Assembly: GCA_018658465.1 (NCBI GenBank) | Contig: JABHVE010000059.1 | Coordinates: forward strand, 1 to 51,235 | Direction of reading: 5' to 3' | Length of the DNA stretch: 51,235 nucleotides | Source: Alphaproteobacteria bacterium | GTDB lineage: Bacteria > Pseudomonadota > Alphaproteobacteria > UBA2966 > CAIVPW01 | Shown here: piece by piece, positions 11,829 through 21,948 of the stretch | Layout of the letters: every line of letters begins with the position of its first letter | Position numbering within the stretch: position 1 is the first letter of the stretch | Notes under the pieces: generated by a model | Databases searched by the model: none | What the model saw: the letters and a program-made list of their open reading frames with translations, nothing else | Told to the model about the DNA's origin: nothing | Translations under genes and position numbers: made by a program

Positions 11829-11862
11829 CGGCCTGTAAGGGCCGGTTTTCTGCGGTTTTTTT
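11829..11862 (+). promoter_or_regulatory. GC hairpin followed by T-runs just upstream of rpsM (possible leader attenuator)
   Basis: CGGCC-TGTAAG-GGCCG then GTTTTCTGCGGTTTTTTT, immediately before the rpsM RBS. Confidence 0.4.
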
Positions 11863-11876
11863 AACGGAGCTTAGCG

Positions 11877-12245
11877 ATGGCGCGAATCGCCGGCGTAAAT
11901 ATCCCCACCGATAAACGGGTGGTCATCGCCTTGACCTACATTTTTGGCATTGGCCGTACCAAGGCAGTGGAAATCTGCGCCAAGGTCGGGGTGCCTGCGG
12001 ACCGCCGGGTAAACGAGCTGGCCGATGCAGAAGTCATGCAAATTCGCGACGTGATTTCCCACGATTATGCCGTGGAAGGCGATCTGCGGCGGGAAGTCGC
12101 CATGAACATCAAACGACTGATGGATTTGGGCTGCTATCGCGGCTTGCGTCACCGACGCAAACTGCCGGTGCGGGGCCAACGGACACACACGAACGCACGC
12201 ACCCGTAAGGGACCATCGCGGGCGATCGCAGGCAAAAAGAAGTAG
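11877..12245 (+). CDS. rpsM: 30S ribosomal protein S13
   Basis: [30 protein letters not shown]... Confidence 0.98.
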   Translation: MARIAGVNIPTDKRVVIALTYIFGIGRTKAVEICAKVGVPADRRVNELADAEVMQIRDVISHDYAVEGDLRREVAMNIKRLMDLGCYRGLRHRRKLPVRGQRTHTNARTRKGPSRAIAGKKK

Positions 12246-12256
12246 GTCAAAGTTAA

Positions 12257-12640
12257 ATGGCGGAAGCACGAGTAAAGCGCAGCGCGCGCAAGAATATTAC
12301 GTCGGGGGTCGCCCATGTTTTGGCGACCTTCAACAATACGATGATTACCATTTCCGACGCCCAAGGGAATGCAATCAGTTGGGCATCTGCTGGCCAACAG
12401 GGCTTTAAAGGATCACGGAAATCCACACCGTATGCCGCCCAGTTGGCGGCCGAAGATGCGGGCAAAAAGGCTATGGAACACGGAATGAAAACCGTGATCA
12501 TCGAAGTAAAAGGGCCGGGATCGGGCCGGGAGTCTGCATTGCGTGCGCTCCAGGCGGTTGGACTTACCGTTACCTCAATTAGCGACGTTTCCGGGGTTCC
12601 CCACAATGGGTGCAGGCCACCCAAACGGCGGCGGGTTTAA
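12257..12640 (+). CDS. rpsK: 30S ribosomal protein S11
   Basis: [50 protein letters not shown]. Confidence 0.98.
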   Translation: MAEARVKRSARKNITSGVAHVLATFNNTMITISDAQGNAISWASAGQQGFKGSRKSTPYAAQLAAEDAGKKAMEHGMKTVIIEVKGPGSGRESALRALQAVGLTVTSISDVSGVPHNGCRPPKRRRV

Positions 12641-12658
12641 CCCCGCAAACGGTTTACT

Positions 12659-12718
12659 CCAGGGACCATGGGTCCTTGGCGCATATTTTAAGCTCTCACA
12701 GCCAAGCATTGGCTTGGC
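12659..12718 (+). promoter_or_regulatory. Two consecutive hairpins in the rpsK-rpoA spacer
   Basis: CCAGGGACC-ATG-GGTCCTTGG (12659-12679) and GCCAAGC-ATTG-GCTTGGC (12701-12718). Confidence 0.5.
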
Positions 12719-12738
12719 GCAAGGAAGGTTGATCGCAC

Positions 12739-13758
12739 GTGGTCATTCAACGCAATTGGAAAGAACTGATCAAACCCAACAAGCTGGTCGTCGAACCCGG
12801 ATTCGATCCGGGCCGAGTGGCGACAGTGGTGGCGGAACCCTTGGAACGGGGATTTGGCCTTACATTGGGCAACGGGTTGCGGCGGGTTCTTTTGTCGTCT
12901 CTCCAAGGGGCGGCGGTCACATCGATCCAAATCGAAGGGGTGTTGCACGAATTCACGACCATCCCCGGCGTTCGCGAAGATGTCACAGACATTGTTTTGA
13001 ACATCAAGGGATTGGCCGTTCGCATGCACGGGGAAGAAACCCGTCGTATGACCTTGAAGGCCAAAGGCCCAGGTGAAGTCAAGGCCGGCCAGATCGAAAC
13101 CGGTCACGATGTCGAAGTCATGAATCCTGACGCCGTGATCTGCACCTTGGACAAAGGCGCAAGCCTGGCCATGGAATTGACCGTGGAGTCCGGCAAAGGC
13201 TACGTCGCCGCAATCATGGATCGGGACGAAGAATCCCCCATCGGTGTGATCCCGGTGGATGCGGTTTACAGCCCGGTCAAAAAGGTCTCCTACAAGGTGG
13301 AAAATTCCCGATCCGGCCAGTACATGGATTACGACAAGCTGACCTTGGAATTAGAAACCAATGGCACGATTACCCCAGATGATGCCGTGGCCTATGCGGC
13401 GCGGATCCTCCAGGATCAATTGCAGCTGTTCATTAATTTCGAAGAGCCGGTGGTTGAAGAGGTCAAGGTTGAGTCGGAAGAGCCGGAATTAAACCGTCAT
13501 TTGCTGCGCAAGGTGGATGAGTTGGAGCTGTCTGTTCGTTCCGCCAATTGTCTGAAAAACGACAACATTGTGTACATCGGTGACTTGATCCAAAAGACCG
13601 AGGCAGAAATGCTGCGGACTCCGAATTTTGGCCGTAAGTCATTGAATGAAATCAAAGAAGTCCTGACCCAAATGGGACTTCACTTGGGCATGGAAGTGCC
13701 CGATTGGCCGCCGGAAAACATCGAAGATATGGCCAAAAAGCTCGAAGACCATTATTGA
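12739..13758 (+). CDS. rpoA: DNA-directed RNA polymerase subunit alpha (GTG start)
   Basis: [21 protein letters not shown]... [55 protein letters not shown]. Confidence 0.98.
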   Translation: MVIQRNWKELIKPNKLVVEPGFDPGRVATVVAEPLERGFGLTLGNGLRRVLLSSLQGAAVTSIQIEGVLHEFTTIPGVREDVTDIVLNIKGLAVRMHGEETRRMTLKAKGPGEVKAGQIETGHDVEVMNPDAVICTLDKGASLAMELTVESGKGYVAAIMDRDEESPIGVIPVDAVYSPVKKVSYKVENSRSGQYMDYDKLTLELETNGTITPDDAVAYAARILQDQLQLFINFEEPVVEEVKVESEEPELNRHLLRKVDELELSVRSANCLKNDNIVYIGDLIQKTEAEMLRTPNFGRKSLNEIKEVLTQMGLHLGMEVPDWPPENIEDMAKKLEDHY

Positions 13759-13803
13759 TCTTCGAATAACCCAATACGAAGTCACGGAAAGTAGGAACCT
13801 AAG

Positions 13804-14238
13804 ATGCGGCACGGCAAACATGGGCGCAGATTGAACAGAAGCAGTTCGCACCGCAAAGCGATGCTGGCAAACATGGCCGCCTCTTTGATCAAGCACGAGC
13901 AGCTAAAGACCACACTGCCAAAGGCCAAAGAATTACGGCCCTATGCCGAGCAACTGATTACCTTGGGCAAGCGGGGCGGGCTGCATGCGCGGCGTCAGGC
14001 GATCAGCCGCATTGGCGATGCCAAGTTGGTGGACAAACTGTTCACCACCCTGTCGGAACGCTATGCCGATCGTGCCGGGGGCTATTCACGAATTTTGCGC
14101 GCAGGCTTTCGCTATGGCGACTCCGCCCCAATGGCGGTAATCGAACTTGTTGATCGGGACGAGGACGCAAAGGGCCAGGATTCCGGCCCCGTCCAACTGG
14201 CTGGCGAGGACGAAGAGGAACTGGTCGCCGCAGGCTAG
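13804..14238 (+). CDS. rplQ: 50S ribosomal protein L17
   Basis: [49 protein letters not shown]. Confidence 0.98.
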   Translation: MRHGKHGRRLNRSSSHRKAMLANMAASLIKHEQLKTTLPKAKELRPYAEQLITLGKRGGLHARRQAISRIGDAKLVDKLFTTLSERYADRAGGYSRILRAGFRYGDSAPMAVIELVDRDEDAKGQDSGPVQLAGEDEEELVAAG

Positions 14239-14272
14239 CTGCCTAACGATCCCAACACGGGCCGGGGGGGCG

Positions 14273-15682
14273 ATGACGATCACGGGGCAACGACCCGCCA
14301 CAAAAACTTTCGAAATGATCGCGGCCGTTTTTGCTGCCGCCTTTGCCATGCTTGCCGTCAGCGCTGCACCGGCAATGGCCCAGGCTCGCGTGGCGCCCCA
14401 AACCATTGCCGAGGCCCAAATTTCCTTCGGGCCCATTGTCGCCCGGGTCGCCCCGGCGGTTGTCGACATCGAAACAGTTGGGGCAGCCCCTGGACGCTCG
14501 GTATATTTCCCCGGGCGGCCACCGGGGAATTCCCGCAATGTGGTGTCCGCCGCATCGGGTGTGATTGTCCGCGCCGACGGATGGATTGTTACCGCCACCC
14601 ATGTGGTGTTGGGGGCCGAATCGATCATTGTCGAATTGGCAGATACCCGGCGTTTTGGCGCCGAAGTCGTGCTGATTGACCACCGCGCCGGACTGGCCAT
14701 TCTGCGCATTAACGTCGGGGCTGAGGCCTTGCCGTTTGTACCCATCGGCGACTCTGATCTGATCCAAGTGGGGGATTTGGCCTTGGCGTTCGGCAACCCC
14801 TTCGGCATCGGTCAAACCGTATCCATGGGCATTGTCTCGGCCTTGTCCCGGACATTGTCCGAAGTCTCCAACTTCCAGTCGTTCATCCAAACCGATGCGT
14901 CCCTAAACCCGGGCAGCTCCGGTGGGCCCCTGGTGGCGGCCGATGGCACACTGGCCGGGATTAACACAGTGATTTTCTCGCGCACCGGCGATTCCGTGGG
15001 GATCGGCTTGGCAATTCCATCGAACATGGTGTCGCAGGTGTTGGATGCCGCCATCGACGGGTTCCTGACCATTCGGCCGTGGATTGGTGCCAGGCTGTCG
15101 TGGCCCGACACCACCCACCCCGCCCTCGCCGACGGCACACCGCGTGAACGCGGCGCCGTTGTCGATGACCTGTTCCCAGGCGGCCCAGGGGACCGTGCCG
15201 GCCTGTTGCCCGGTGATCGGATTACCGCCCTGAATGGTCGCGCCGTCGCCGATCCCATCGATCTGACCTTTAGGGTTGCTTCGTTGACCATCGGCGATAC
15301 CGTGCAAATGTTGGCCATGCGCGATGGGGCTGAAGTGGCGATCACCTTCCCTCTGGATGCCTTGCCGGGCAGCCCTGAATCCGGATACGCCCGGGCCCCC
15401 AACAAATTGCTGAATGGGATATTGCTGGGCGATCTTTTCCCGGCCTTGGCGGATGCCTTGGGGCTTCATCCCATGGATAAAGGCGTGGTGGTGTTGGAAT
15501 TTCAGGGCTTGGGAACTAGTGGCCGCCCCAGGCTGGAAATCGGCGACATTCTAGTGAAAATCAACGACCACGTTATCAATGTGGTTCAACAAGTCGCGGA
15601 CTCGGTGGTCGAAGTCCGCCGCGATTGGAAAATCACCGTTCGCCGAGGCGGCACCGACGTCATCTTCGACGTATTTTTGTGA
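14273..15682 (+). CDS. DegP/Do-like periplasmic serine protease (trypsin-like + PDZ)
   Basis: Signal peptide; ATHVVLGA, LNPGSSGGPLV catalytic Ser motif; C-terminal PDZ-like repeats. Confidence 0.9.
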   Translation: MTITGQRPATKTFEMIAAVFAAAFAMLAVSAAPAMAQARVAPQTIAEAQISFGPIVARVAPAVVDIETVGAAPGRSVYFPGRPPGNSRNVVSAASGVIVRADGWIVTATHVVLGAESIIVELADTRRFGAEVVLIDHRAGLAILRINVGAEALPFVPIGDSDLIQVGDLALAFGNPFGIGQTVSMGIVSALSRTLSEVSNFQSFIQTDASLNPGSSGGPLVAADGTLAGINTVIFSRTGDSVGIGLAIPSNMVSQVLDAAIDGFLTIRPWIGARLSWPDTTHPALADGTPRERGAVVDDLFPGGPGDRAGLLPGDRITALNGRAVADPIDLTFRVASLTIGDTVQMLAMRDGAEVAITFPLDALPGSPESGYARAPNKLLNGILLGDLFPALADALGLHPMDKGVVVLEFQGLGTSGRPRLEIGDILVKINDHVINVVQQVADSVVEVRRDWKITVRRGGTDVIFDVFL

Positions 15683-16986
15683 GCGACCTGTTCGAGGCGG
15701 CGTCCCTGTCAGACGCAGCGCCAAAACCTTTGGCGGAACGGCTGCGGCCGGCTCGCCTGGGGGATGTGGTTGGCCAAGATCATTTGCTAGACGCCCAAGC
15801 CCCCATCGGTCGCATGGTGGCCCAGTCGCGGATTTCTTCGATGATTTTGTGGGGGCCCCCGGGCACCGGCAAAACCACCATCGCGCAACTTTTGGCCAAC
15901 TTGGGCGGCCACCATTTTGAACAATTGTCGGCGGTGTTTTCCGGGGTCGCAGATTTGCGCCGGGTGTTCGATGGCGCCAAAGCCCGTCGCCAAGACGGCC
16001 AAGGCACCGTGTTATTCGTCGATGAAATCCACCGGTTCAATAAATCTCAGCAAGATGGCTTTCTGCCGTTCATGGAGAACGGCACGGTTATTCTGATCGG
16101 CGCCACTACCGAAAATCCGTCGTTCGAATTGAACGCGCCGCTGTTGTCGCGGGCCCAGGTTTTGGTCCTGAAGCGCCTAGACGACGATGGGATCGAAACA
16201 TTGTTTAGGCGGGCCGAAGACGTGGTTGGCGCCAAACTGCCCCTTGACCACGATGCCCGCAACGCCTTGGCGGCAATGGCGGATGGGGACGGTCGCTATG
16301 CCCTGAACTTGGCCGAAGAATTGTTTGCGGTGGGCGGCGACACACCGTTGGATACCAAACAATTGGCCCAGGCGATCCAACGGCGCGCCCCGCAATACGA
16401 CAAGGCCGCCGAGGGCCATTACAATCTGATCAGTGCCCTACACAAATCCGTGCGCGGTTCCGATGTGGACGCGGCGTTGTATTGGCTTGCCCGCATGTTG
16501 GCCGGTGGCGAAGACCCCTTGTTTTTGTCACGCCGGGTGGTTCGCATGGCGGTGGAAGACATCGGCTTGGCCGATCCCAATGCTTTGGTTCAGGCCATCG
16601 CCGCCAAAGATGCCTTTGATTTCTTGGGATCGCCGGAAGGCGAATTGGCCATCGCTCAGGCGGTGATCTATTTGGCCACCGCCCCCAAATCCAACGCCGT
16701 GTACCGGGCATTCGGCCAAGCCACCAAGGATGCGGCGGAGACCGGGTCGTTGGCACCCCCCGCCCACGCGCTGAATGCTCCGACGAAAATGATGAAGGAC
16801 CTGGGCTATGGCAAGGGATATCAATACGACCATGACGCCAAAGGCGGCTTCGCAGGCGACAATTATTTTCCCGACGACATGGATCGTCGGGCCTATTACC
16901 AACCCACGGATCGCGGATTAGAAAAACAGATTGCCGAGCGCCTGGCGGCTTGGGCGGGGGTCCGCAATCAGTCGGATACTCCATGA
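15679..16986 (+). CDS. rarA: Replication-associated recombination protein RarA/MgsA (AAA+ ATPase, GTG start)
   Basis: PLAERLRPARLGDVVGQDHLL, WGPPGTGKTTIAQLLA, VDEIHRFNKSQQD; GTGA overlap with previous stop. Confidence 0.93.
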   Translation: MSDLFEAASLSDAAPKPLAERLRPARLGDVVGQDHLLDAQAPIGRMVAQSRISSMILWGPPGTGKTTIAQLLANLGGHHFEQLSAVFSGVADLRRVFDGAKARRQDGQGTVLFVDEIHRFNKSQQDGFLPFMENGTVILIGATTENPSFELNAPLLSRAQVLVLKRLDDDGIETLFRRAEDVVGAKLPLDHDARNALAAMADGDGRYALNLAEELFAVGGDTPLDTKQLAQAIQRRAPQYDKAAEGHYNLISALHKSVRGSDVDAALYWLARMLAGGEDPLFLSRRVVRMAVEDIGLADPNALVQAIAAKDAFDFLGSPEGELAIAQAVIYLATAPKSNAVYRAFGQATKDAAETGSLAPPAHALNAPTKMMKDLGYGKGYQYDHDAKGGFAGDNYFPDDMDRRAYYQPTDRGLEKQIAERLAAWAGVRNQSDTP

Positions 16987-17942
16987 CCGAGGTTCGCATT
17001 TTCGAAGTCTCCGGGACTGAGGCCGACATTCGCCTGGACCGATGGTTTAAACGGCGCATCCCCGGCCTGACCCATGGACGCCTGGAAAAACTGTTGCGCA
17101 CTGGCCAAGTCCGTGTCGATGGGGCCAAGGCAAAATCCGGCCAGCGATTGGAGCCGGGGCAAAAAATCCGCGTGCCGCCAATTCCCAATCTTGAATCTCG
17201 TCCACCCCGTGTTGACAAACCGGTTCCTGAATCCCAGGCAGCGGATTTGCGTGACCGGGTGTTGTTCAAAGACGACGATGTGATTGCCCTGAACAAAAAA
17301 CCTGGGCTGGCAGTGCAGGGGGGCACGGGAATTACCCGTCACCTGGATGGCATGCTAGATGCCTTGCGATTTGGTTCAGACGAGCGCCCCCGATTGGTGC
17401 ACCGGCTAGACAAAGACACATCGGGGGTTTTGCTGCTGGCGCGATCGGTCTGGGCGGCGACGGCCCTTACCCAGGCCTTTCGTGATCGCACGGCCCGCAA
17501 AACCTATTGGGGGCTGACCGTGGGAGTTCCCACCCCGCGCGCTGGCACGGTGGATTCGCGATTGGCGAAAATCGGCGGTGAAGGCCACGAAAAAATGCGC
17601 GAAGAAGCCGATGGCAAGGTCGCCGTCACCCGCTACCGCGTGGTCGACCGGGCCCAAAGCAAAGCTGCCTGGGTGGTTTTAAACCCCGAAACCGGACGCA
17701 CCCACCAGCTTCGTGCCCACATGAATGTTTTGGGGACGCCCATCGCCGGTGATCGCAAATACGGCGGCGCCAACGCGGTAATCGCTGGGATATCCCCAGC
17801 CTTGCATCTGCATGCCCGGCGGCTGGATTTGCCATCGCCATCCGGCGGGCGCATCCAGGTGGAAGCCCCGTTGCCAAAACACATGGCGGAGTCGTGGAAG
17901 TTTTTCGGGTTCGACGAAAACGATGCCGGCGGCGCGGGCTGA
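16983..17942 (+). CDS. RluA/RluC-family 23S rRNA pseudouridine synthase with S4 domain
   Basis: S4-like N-terminus, RPRLVHRLDKDTSGVLLLAR, PETGRTHQLRAHM. Confidence 0.93.
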   Translation: MTEVRIFEVSGTEADIRLDRWFKRRIPGLTHGRLEKLLRTGQVRVDGAKAKSGQRLEPGQKIRVPPIPNLESRPPRVDKPVPESQAADLRDRVLFKDDDVIALNKKPGLAVQGGTGITRHLDGMLDALRFGSDERPRLVHRLDKDTSGVLLLARSVWAATALTQAFRDRTARKTYWGLTVGVPTPRAGTVDSRLAKIGGEGHEKMREEADGKVAVTRYRVVDRAQSKAAWVVLNPETGRTHQLRAHMNVLGTPIAGDRKYGGANAVIAGISPALHLHARRLDLPSPSGGRIQVEAPLPKHMAESWKFFGFDENDAGGAG

Positions 17943-18097
17943 TGAAATTGCCTGGGCGAAACCCAACAGGGCACCCCAGAAAACTCTGGGATGCCCTGTC
18001 GGTACGAGGCCGCCTGTTGGGGGGAGCGACGGCTCGTTTGCGTAATTCCGGATTGGGCCAAAGCCCCCGGGAGGACACGCATTTCGTTTTGTCTTGA
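17942..18097 (+). CDS. Small hypothetical protein (51 aa), start overlaps rluC-like stop (TGATG)
   Basis: MKLPGRNPTGHPRKLWDALSVRGRLLGGATARLRNSGLGQSPREDTHFVLS; no recognised family. Confidence 0.35.
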   Translation: MKLPGRNPTGHPRKLWDALSVRGRLLGGATARLRNSGLGQSPREDTHFVLS

Positions 18098-18162
18098 GGG
18101 CAAGTGTATCCAATCTACATGTGGAAGGAATGCGGTGAAGTGTCGCATCATGGAGTAGGCAG

Positions 18163-18855
18163 TTGAGGCCGAAAGCAGTCATCAAAATTTCGGAGTCTAA
18201 GGACGGGTTTGCCGTTAGCGGCCCTGTTCCGCCACTGTCATTGGGGATTGGGGTGTGGTGTCCGACCCGGGCCTTGGCTGACGCCGTTGCCGCCGAATGG
18301 CGTGATCTGCGAAACGACCCCGACGACAAACCGCAACAAATCATCACCCATTTGGCCATCCAGGCCGCAGGCATCAAATCCAATTTCGACGCTGCGGTGG
18401 AAAGTGTCGCGGCGTATGGAGCCAGCGATTTGCTGTGCTATCGCGGCGCGGAAGGCTCCCCCCTGGCAAAGCGCCAAGCACAACTCTGGCAGCCGATTTT
18501 GGATTGGGTGTTGGATCGTCACGGGATTGCTCTGGCCGTCACCCACGACATAGCACCGATCGACCAAGACCCTAAAACCCTCGATCGGATCACGCAATTG
18601 GTGGAAAAATTCGACCCCTATCAATTAGCCACTGTGTCCCAGGTCACATCTCTTTGCGGATCGGTACTTATTGCTCTGGCGTTGTTGGACAATGCAATTG
18701 ATGAGGCAAGGGCCTGGGAAGCCGGTGCTTTGGATGAAAATTTCCAAATCGAAACCTGGGGCAAAGATACCGAGGCAATGATCGCATTGGCTGCCAAACG
18801 CCGGGCTCTGGCGGCAGCGGTGCGGTTCGACCAGTTGGCTCGGGATCATGGGTGA
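18163..18855 (+). CDS. ATP12 family F1-ATPase assembly chaperone (TTG start)
   Basis: W..PTRALADAVAAEW..., DLLCYRG..., FDPYQLATVSQVTSLCGSVLIALAL. Confidence 0.88.
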   Translation: MRPKAVIKISESKDGFAVSGPVPPLSLGIGVWCPTRALADAVAAEWRDLRNDPDDKPQQIITHLAIQAAGIKSNFDAAVESVAAYGASDLLCYRGAEGSPLAKRQAQLWQPILDWVLDRHGIALAVTHDIAPIDQDPKTLDRITQLVEKFDPYQLATVSQVTSLCGSVLIALALLDNAIDEARAWEAGALDENFQIETWGKDTEAMIALAAKRRALAAAVRFDQLARDHG

Positions 18856-19126
18856 CGGCACCCGCACCGTCCGCGTCGTCGTGCGCGGACGGGTGCAAAT
18901 GGTGTGGTTTCGCGCGTGGACCCAACAACGGGCGGGTGAACTTGGGCTGTCCGGGTGGGTCCGCAACTGCGATGACGGCAGCGTCGAGGCCGTGTTCCGG
19001 GGCAGTTCTGAGCGCGTCGATCAAATGATTGAGGCCTGCCACGATGGGCCTCCCATGGCCGAGGTCGAAGCCGTCGATGTCACCGACCACACCGACCGGG
19101 TGGGTGATGGTTTCGCGGTGCGCTAG
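18848..19126 (+). CDS. Acylphosphatase
   Basis: [45 protein letters not shown]. Confidence 0.93.
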   Translation: MGDGTRTVRVVVRGRVQMVWFRAWTQQRAGELGLSGWVRNCDDGSVEAVFRGSSERVDQMIEACHDGPPMAEVEAVDVTDHTDRVGDGFAVR

Positions 19127-19791
19127 CTCTTTTGTTCGAAAACGTTGCGAAACGCTTCCATCAAAGCCAAGTCAAATTCTGCCATAGCCGGGGTGACCCC
19201 AAGTTCGGCCATGGATGTCACCCCGTGGTCGGCGATCCCGCAGGGGACAATTCCTTGGTATTGGCCCAGGTCCGGATCAACGTTGATCGCGATCCCATGA
19301 AACGTCACCCAGTGGCGCACCCGAACACCCAACGCCGCGATCTTTTTCTCCATGCCGTTGTGTGCGACCCAGATGCCGATGCGGCCTTCCCGGCGTTCGC
19401 CGCGAATACCAAATGTCGCCAGGGTGTCGATGATCCATTGCTCCAGATTGGCCACATAAAGCCGCAAATCTCGGCCTCGGGTGCCTAAATCCAACATCAC
19501 ATAGGCGATACGCTGGCCGGGCCCGTGATAGGTGTACCGCCCGCCACGGCCAGTTTGAAAAACCGGCAGTTTATCGGGGTCCAGCAATTCATTGGGGTCG
19601 GCGCTGGTCCCCGCCGTGTACAGGGGGGGGTGCTCCACCAACCACACCCATTCGGGGGCCGTGCCCTCGCGGATGCCTTTTACCCGCTGCTCCATTGATT
19701 GCACGGCGTCTGGGTAGGGCACCAAATCTGCGGCCATGGTCCACTCAACGCCGGAAACCGGCTGTGTCATTGTTGAGTCACGGTTAACCAA
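19123..19791 (-). CDS. lipB: Lipoyl(octanoyl) transferase
   Basis: [73 protein letters not shown]. Confidence 0.95.
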   Translation of the reverse strand: MVNRDSTMTQPVSGVEWTMAADLVPYPDAVQSMEQRVKGIREGTAPEWVWLVEHPPLYTAGTSADPNELLDPDKLPVFQTGRGGRYTYHGPGQRIAYVMLDLGTRGRDLRLYVANLEQWIIDTLATFGIRGERREGRIGIWVAHNGMEKKIAALGVRVRHWVTFHGIAINVDPDLGQYQGIVPCGIADHGVTSMAELGVTPAMAEFDLALMEAFRNVFEQKS

Positions 19792-19798
19792 TTGCTAA
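19784..19798 (+). promoter_or_regulatory. CtrA-box-like site TTAA-N7-CTAA upstream of fliN-like gene
   Basis: TTAACCAATTGCTAA, 61 bp before the fliN-like ATG; near match to TTAA-N7-TTAA. Confidence 0.45.
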
Positions 19799-19859
19799 TG
19801 CCTTCCCCTCAGACTACGGTTTCGCAGACCAATTTTAGCGGATTTCCTGGTGAGCACCC

Positions 19860-20297
19860 ATGGCTGATGACGACGACGACACAGCGGCTGACGATTTCGA
19901 AGCGGTTCCTGCCGGTGGCGAGGATATGGAAGACGCTGGCCAGGCGGCCATTGACGCCATGGGCCTGGGCGAAGCCGCAGAACCTGCACAGGTTTCCATC
20001 AGCGAACTCACCGATGGCGCGGTGACATCAATGCGCCCGCGGGATCTCGAGGTAGATGAAGACAACGCGGTCAACGAAGTCGCCGTCGAATTGTCGGTTG
20101 TGTTGGGTGAAACAGACATGCCCATCAATCAGTTGCTGAAGATGGGTCGTGGGGCTGTCATCGAATTGAACGCAATGGTCGATGATGATGTCCAAATTTT
20201 TGGCAATAACCGCATGATTGCCCGTGGCCAGGTTATCGTGGTCGGGGAAAATATCGCGGTTTCCATCACCGATACGGTGTTGATTACCGACACTTGA
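19860..20297 (+). CDS. fliN: FliN-like flagellar motor switch protein (SpoA domain), acidic N-terminus
   Basis: VAVELSVVLGETDMPINQLLKMGRGAVIELNAMVDDDVQIFGNNRMIARGQVIVVGENIAVSITDTV. Confidence 0.88.
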   Translation: MADDDDDTAADDFEAVPAGGEDMEDAGQAAIDAMGLGEAAEPAQVSISELTDGAVTSMRPRDLEVDEDNAVNEVAVELSVVLGETDMPINQLLKMGRGAVIELNAMVDDDVQIFGNNRMIARGQVIVVGENIAVSITDTVLITDT

Positions 20298-20392
20298 TCC
20301 CTGCCAGACCCCTTGATTGGGCTCTGCACCCACTTCATACCAACCGCGTCTTGTACGGGGGCCAAGGATTTGCTATCCCCCAAGGCATTCGT

Positions 20393-20480
20393 GCGGTCGT
20401 GGCGGAATTGGTAGACGCGCAGCGTTGAGGTCGCTGTGGGCGTAAAGCCCGTGGAAGTTCGAGTCTTCTCGACCGCACCA
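20393..20480 (+). tRNA. tRNA-Leu (anticodon GAG), CCA encoded
   Basis: Acceptor GCGGTCG/CGACCGC; D-arm GGCGGAATTGGTAGACGCG; anticodon arm CAGCG-TTGAGGT-CGCTG; long variable arm; GTTCGAGTC T-loop. Confidence 0.95.
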
Positions 20481-20569
20481 CTTTTTTGAGATTCCCTTAG
20501 GTATATCTTTGGCATTGGGCGGCTGCCGCTGGTTTGTCATCCCAATCTGACCAAACCTTTGAGCACACC

Positions 20570-21943
20570 ATGACCGGACCGAACCCCACGGCGGCTGAAA
20601 AACGGATGAACGCTCCGGAAAACCATGCCCGGGCGGTATCCGAGGCCTTGGCTTCGGGTGAGGTCGACCGCGCCTGCGCCATCGTTCTTGACCTCCATGC
20701 GGCGGATGCCGCGGATGTCATTTCCCAGGTCCATGGGTCCGCCCGCAGTCAACTGGTCGAAGGTTTGCGGGAAACCCTGCACGCCGATGTCCTGGCGGAA
20801 CTGGAAACCGGCATTCGTGAAGAGGTGCTGGAGCAGCTCGGCCATGGCCACATCGCCGACGCCGTGGTGCGCCTGGAAACCGATGACGCCATCGGTTTGT
20901 TGGAAGACCTGGATGCCGGGGTGCGGGCCCAGGTGTTGGATGCGGTTCCGGCCATGGACCGCGCCCATTTTGAAAGCGGTCTGGGATACCCGGAAGACAG
21001 CGCCGGGCGGCTCATGCAGCGGGATTTTATTGGCATCCCGGAATATTGGACGGTGGGCCAAGCCATCGATTTTATGCGTGAGTCCGAGGATCTACCGGAA
21101 GATTTCTACGAACTGTTCGTGGTGGACCCGGCCCAGCGGCCGGTGGGCACCTTGCCCCTGAACCGATTTATTCGGACGCCCAGGGATGGGGTGATCAGCT
21201 CCATCATGGACAAAAACCTGCACCTGATTCCTGTCGACATGGACCAAGAAGACGCCGCGTTCGAATTTCAGCAGTACGATTTGATGTCGGCCGGGGTGGT
21301 CGGATCATCGGGGCGGTTGTTGGGGGTCATCATGATCGATGACATCGTCGACGTGATTCACGAAGAAGTGGAAGAAGATCTGTTGCGCCTGGGCGGTGTT
21401 GCCGAAACCGATTTGGCGCGATCGGTTTTTACCACCACCCGGCGACGGTTTTCCTGGCTGTTCGTGAATTTGCTGACGGCGATTTTTGCATCCTTCGTGA
21501 TTTTCATATTCGAAGCCACCATCGAAGAAATCGTCGCGGTGGCGATTTTAATGCCCATCGTCGCATCGATGGCCGGCAACGCCGGCACCCAATCGTTGAC
21601 CGTCGCCGTGCGCGCCTTGGCGACCCATGATCTGACCGCGGCAAATGCCAGCCGCATTGTGGTCAAAGAACTGTTGGTGGGGTTTGCCAACGGCGTGCTG
21701 TTCGCGGTGATGGTCACCGTTGTCGGCGGCCTGTGGTTCGGCATGCCGGAATTGGGCTTGGTGGTGGGCATGGCGACCTTGTTCACCATGACTGTGGGAA
21801 CGGTGGCGGGAATTTTGGTGCCTCTGGGGTTGCAAAAATCCGGGGTCGATCCGGCCATTGCATCCAGCGTGTTTGTCACCACCATCACCGATGTGGCGGG
21901 ATTCTTTTCTTTCCTGGGGCTGGTGGCGCTGTTGCTGCTGTGA
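20570..21943 (+). CDS. mgtE: Magnesium transporter MgtE
   Basis: N-terminal MgtE_N, tandem CBS (LPLNRFIRTPRD...), TM domain IVASMAGNAGTQSLTVAVRALA; start could be TTG at 20534. Confidence 0.93.
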   Translation: MTGPNPTAAEKRMNAPENHARAVSEALASGEVDRACAIVLDLHAADAADVISQVHGSARSQLVEGLRETLHADVLAELETGIREEVLEQLGHGHIADAVVRLETDDAIGLLEDLDAGVRAQVLDAVPAMDRAHFESGLGYPEDSAGRLMQRDFIGIPEYWTVGQAIDFMRESEDLPEDFYELFVVDPAQRPVGTLPLNRFIRTPRDGVISSIMDKNLHLIPVDMDQEDAAFEFQQYDLMSAGVVGSSGRLLGVIMIDDIVDVIHEEVEEDLLRLGGVAETDLARSVFTTTRRRFSWLFVNLLTAIFASFVIFIFEATIEEIVAVAILMPIVASMAGNAGTQSLTVAVRALATHDLTAANASRIVVKELLVGFANGVLFAVMVTVVGGLWFGMPELGLVVGMATLFTMTVGTVAGILVPLGLQKSGVDPAIASSVFVTTITDVAGFFSFLGLVALLLL

Positions 21944-21948
21944 CCTGT

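Noticed and set aside
16430-17326. 298-aa minus-strand ORF opposite rarA/rluC-like gene
   Set aside because: Pro/Arg/Ser-rich shadow ORF; both plus-strand genes are clearly real.
17626-18383. Minus-strand ORFs of 150-234 aa opposite the rluC-like/ATP12 junction
   Set aside because: Overlap two supported plus-strand genes and show no recognisable motifs.
19623-19630. G8 tract in lipB as a phase-variation site
   Set aside because: Reading frame is intact through it (HPPLY) and the conserved LipB motif spans it; no alternative-frame domain.
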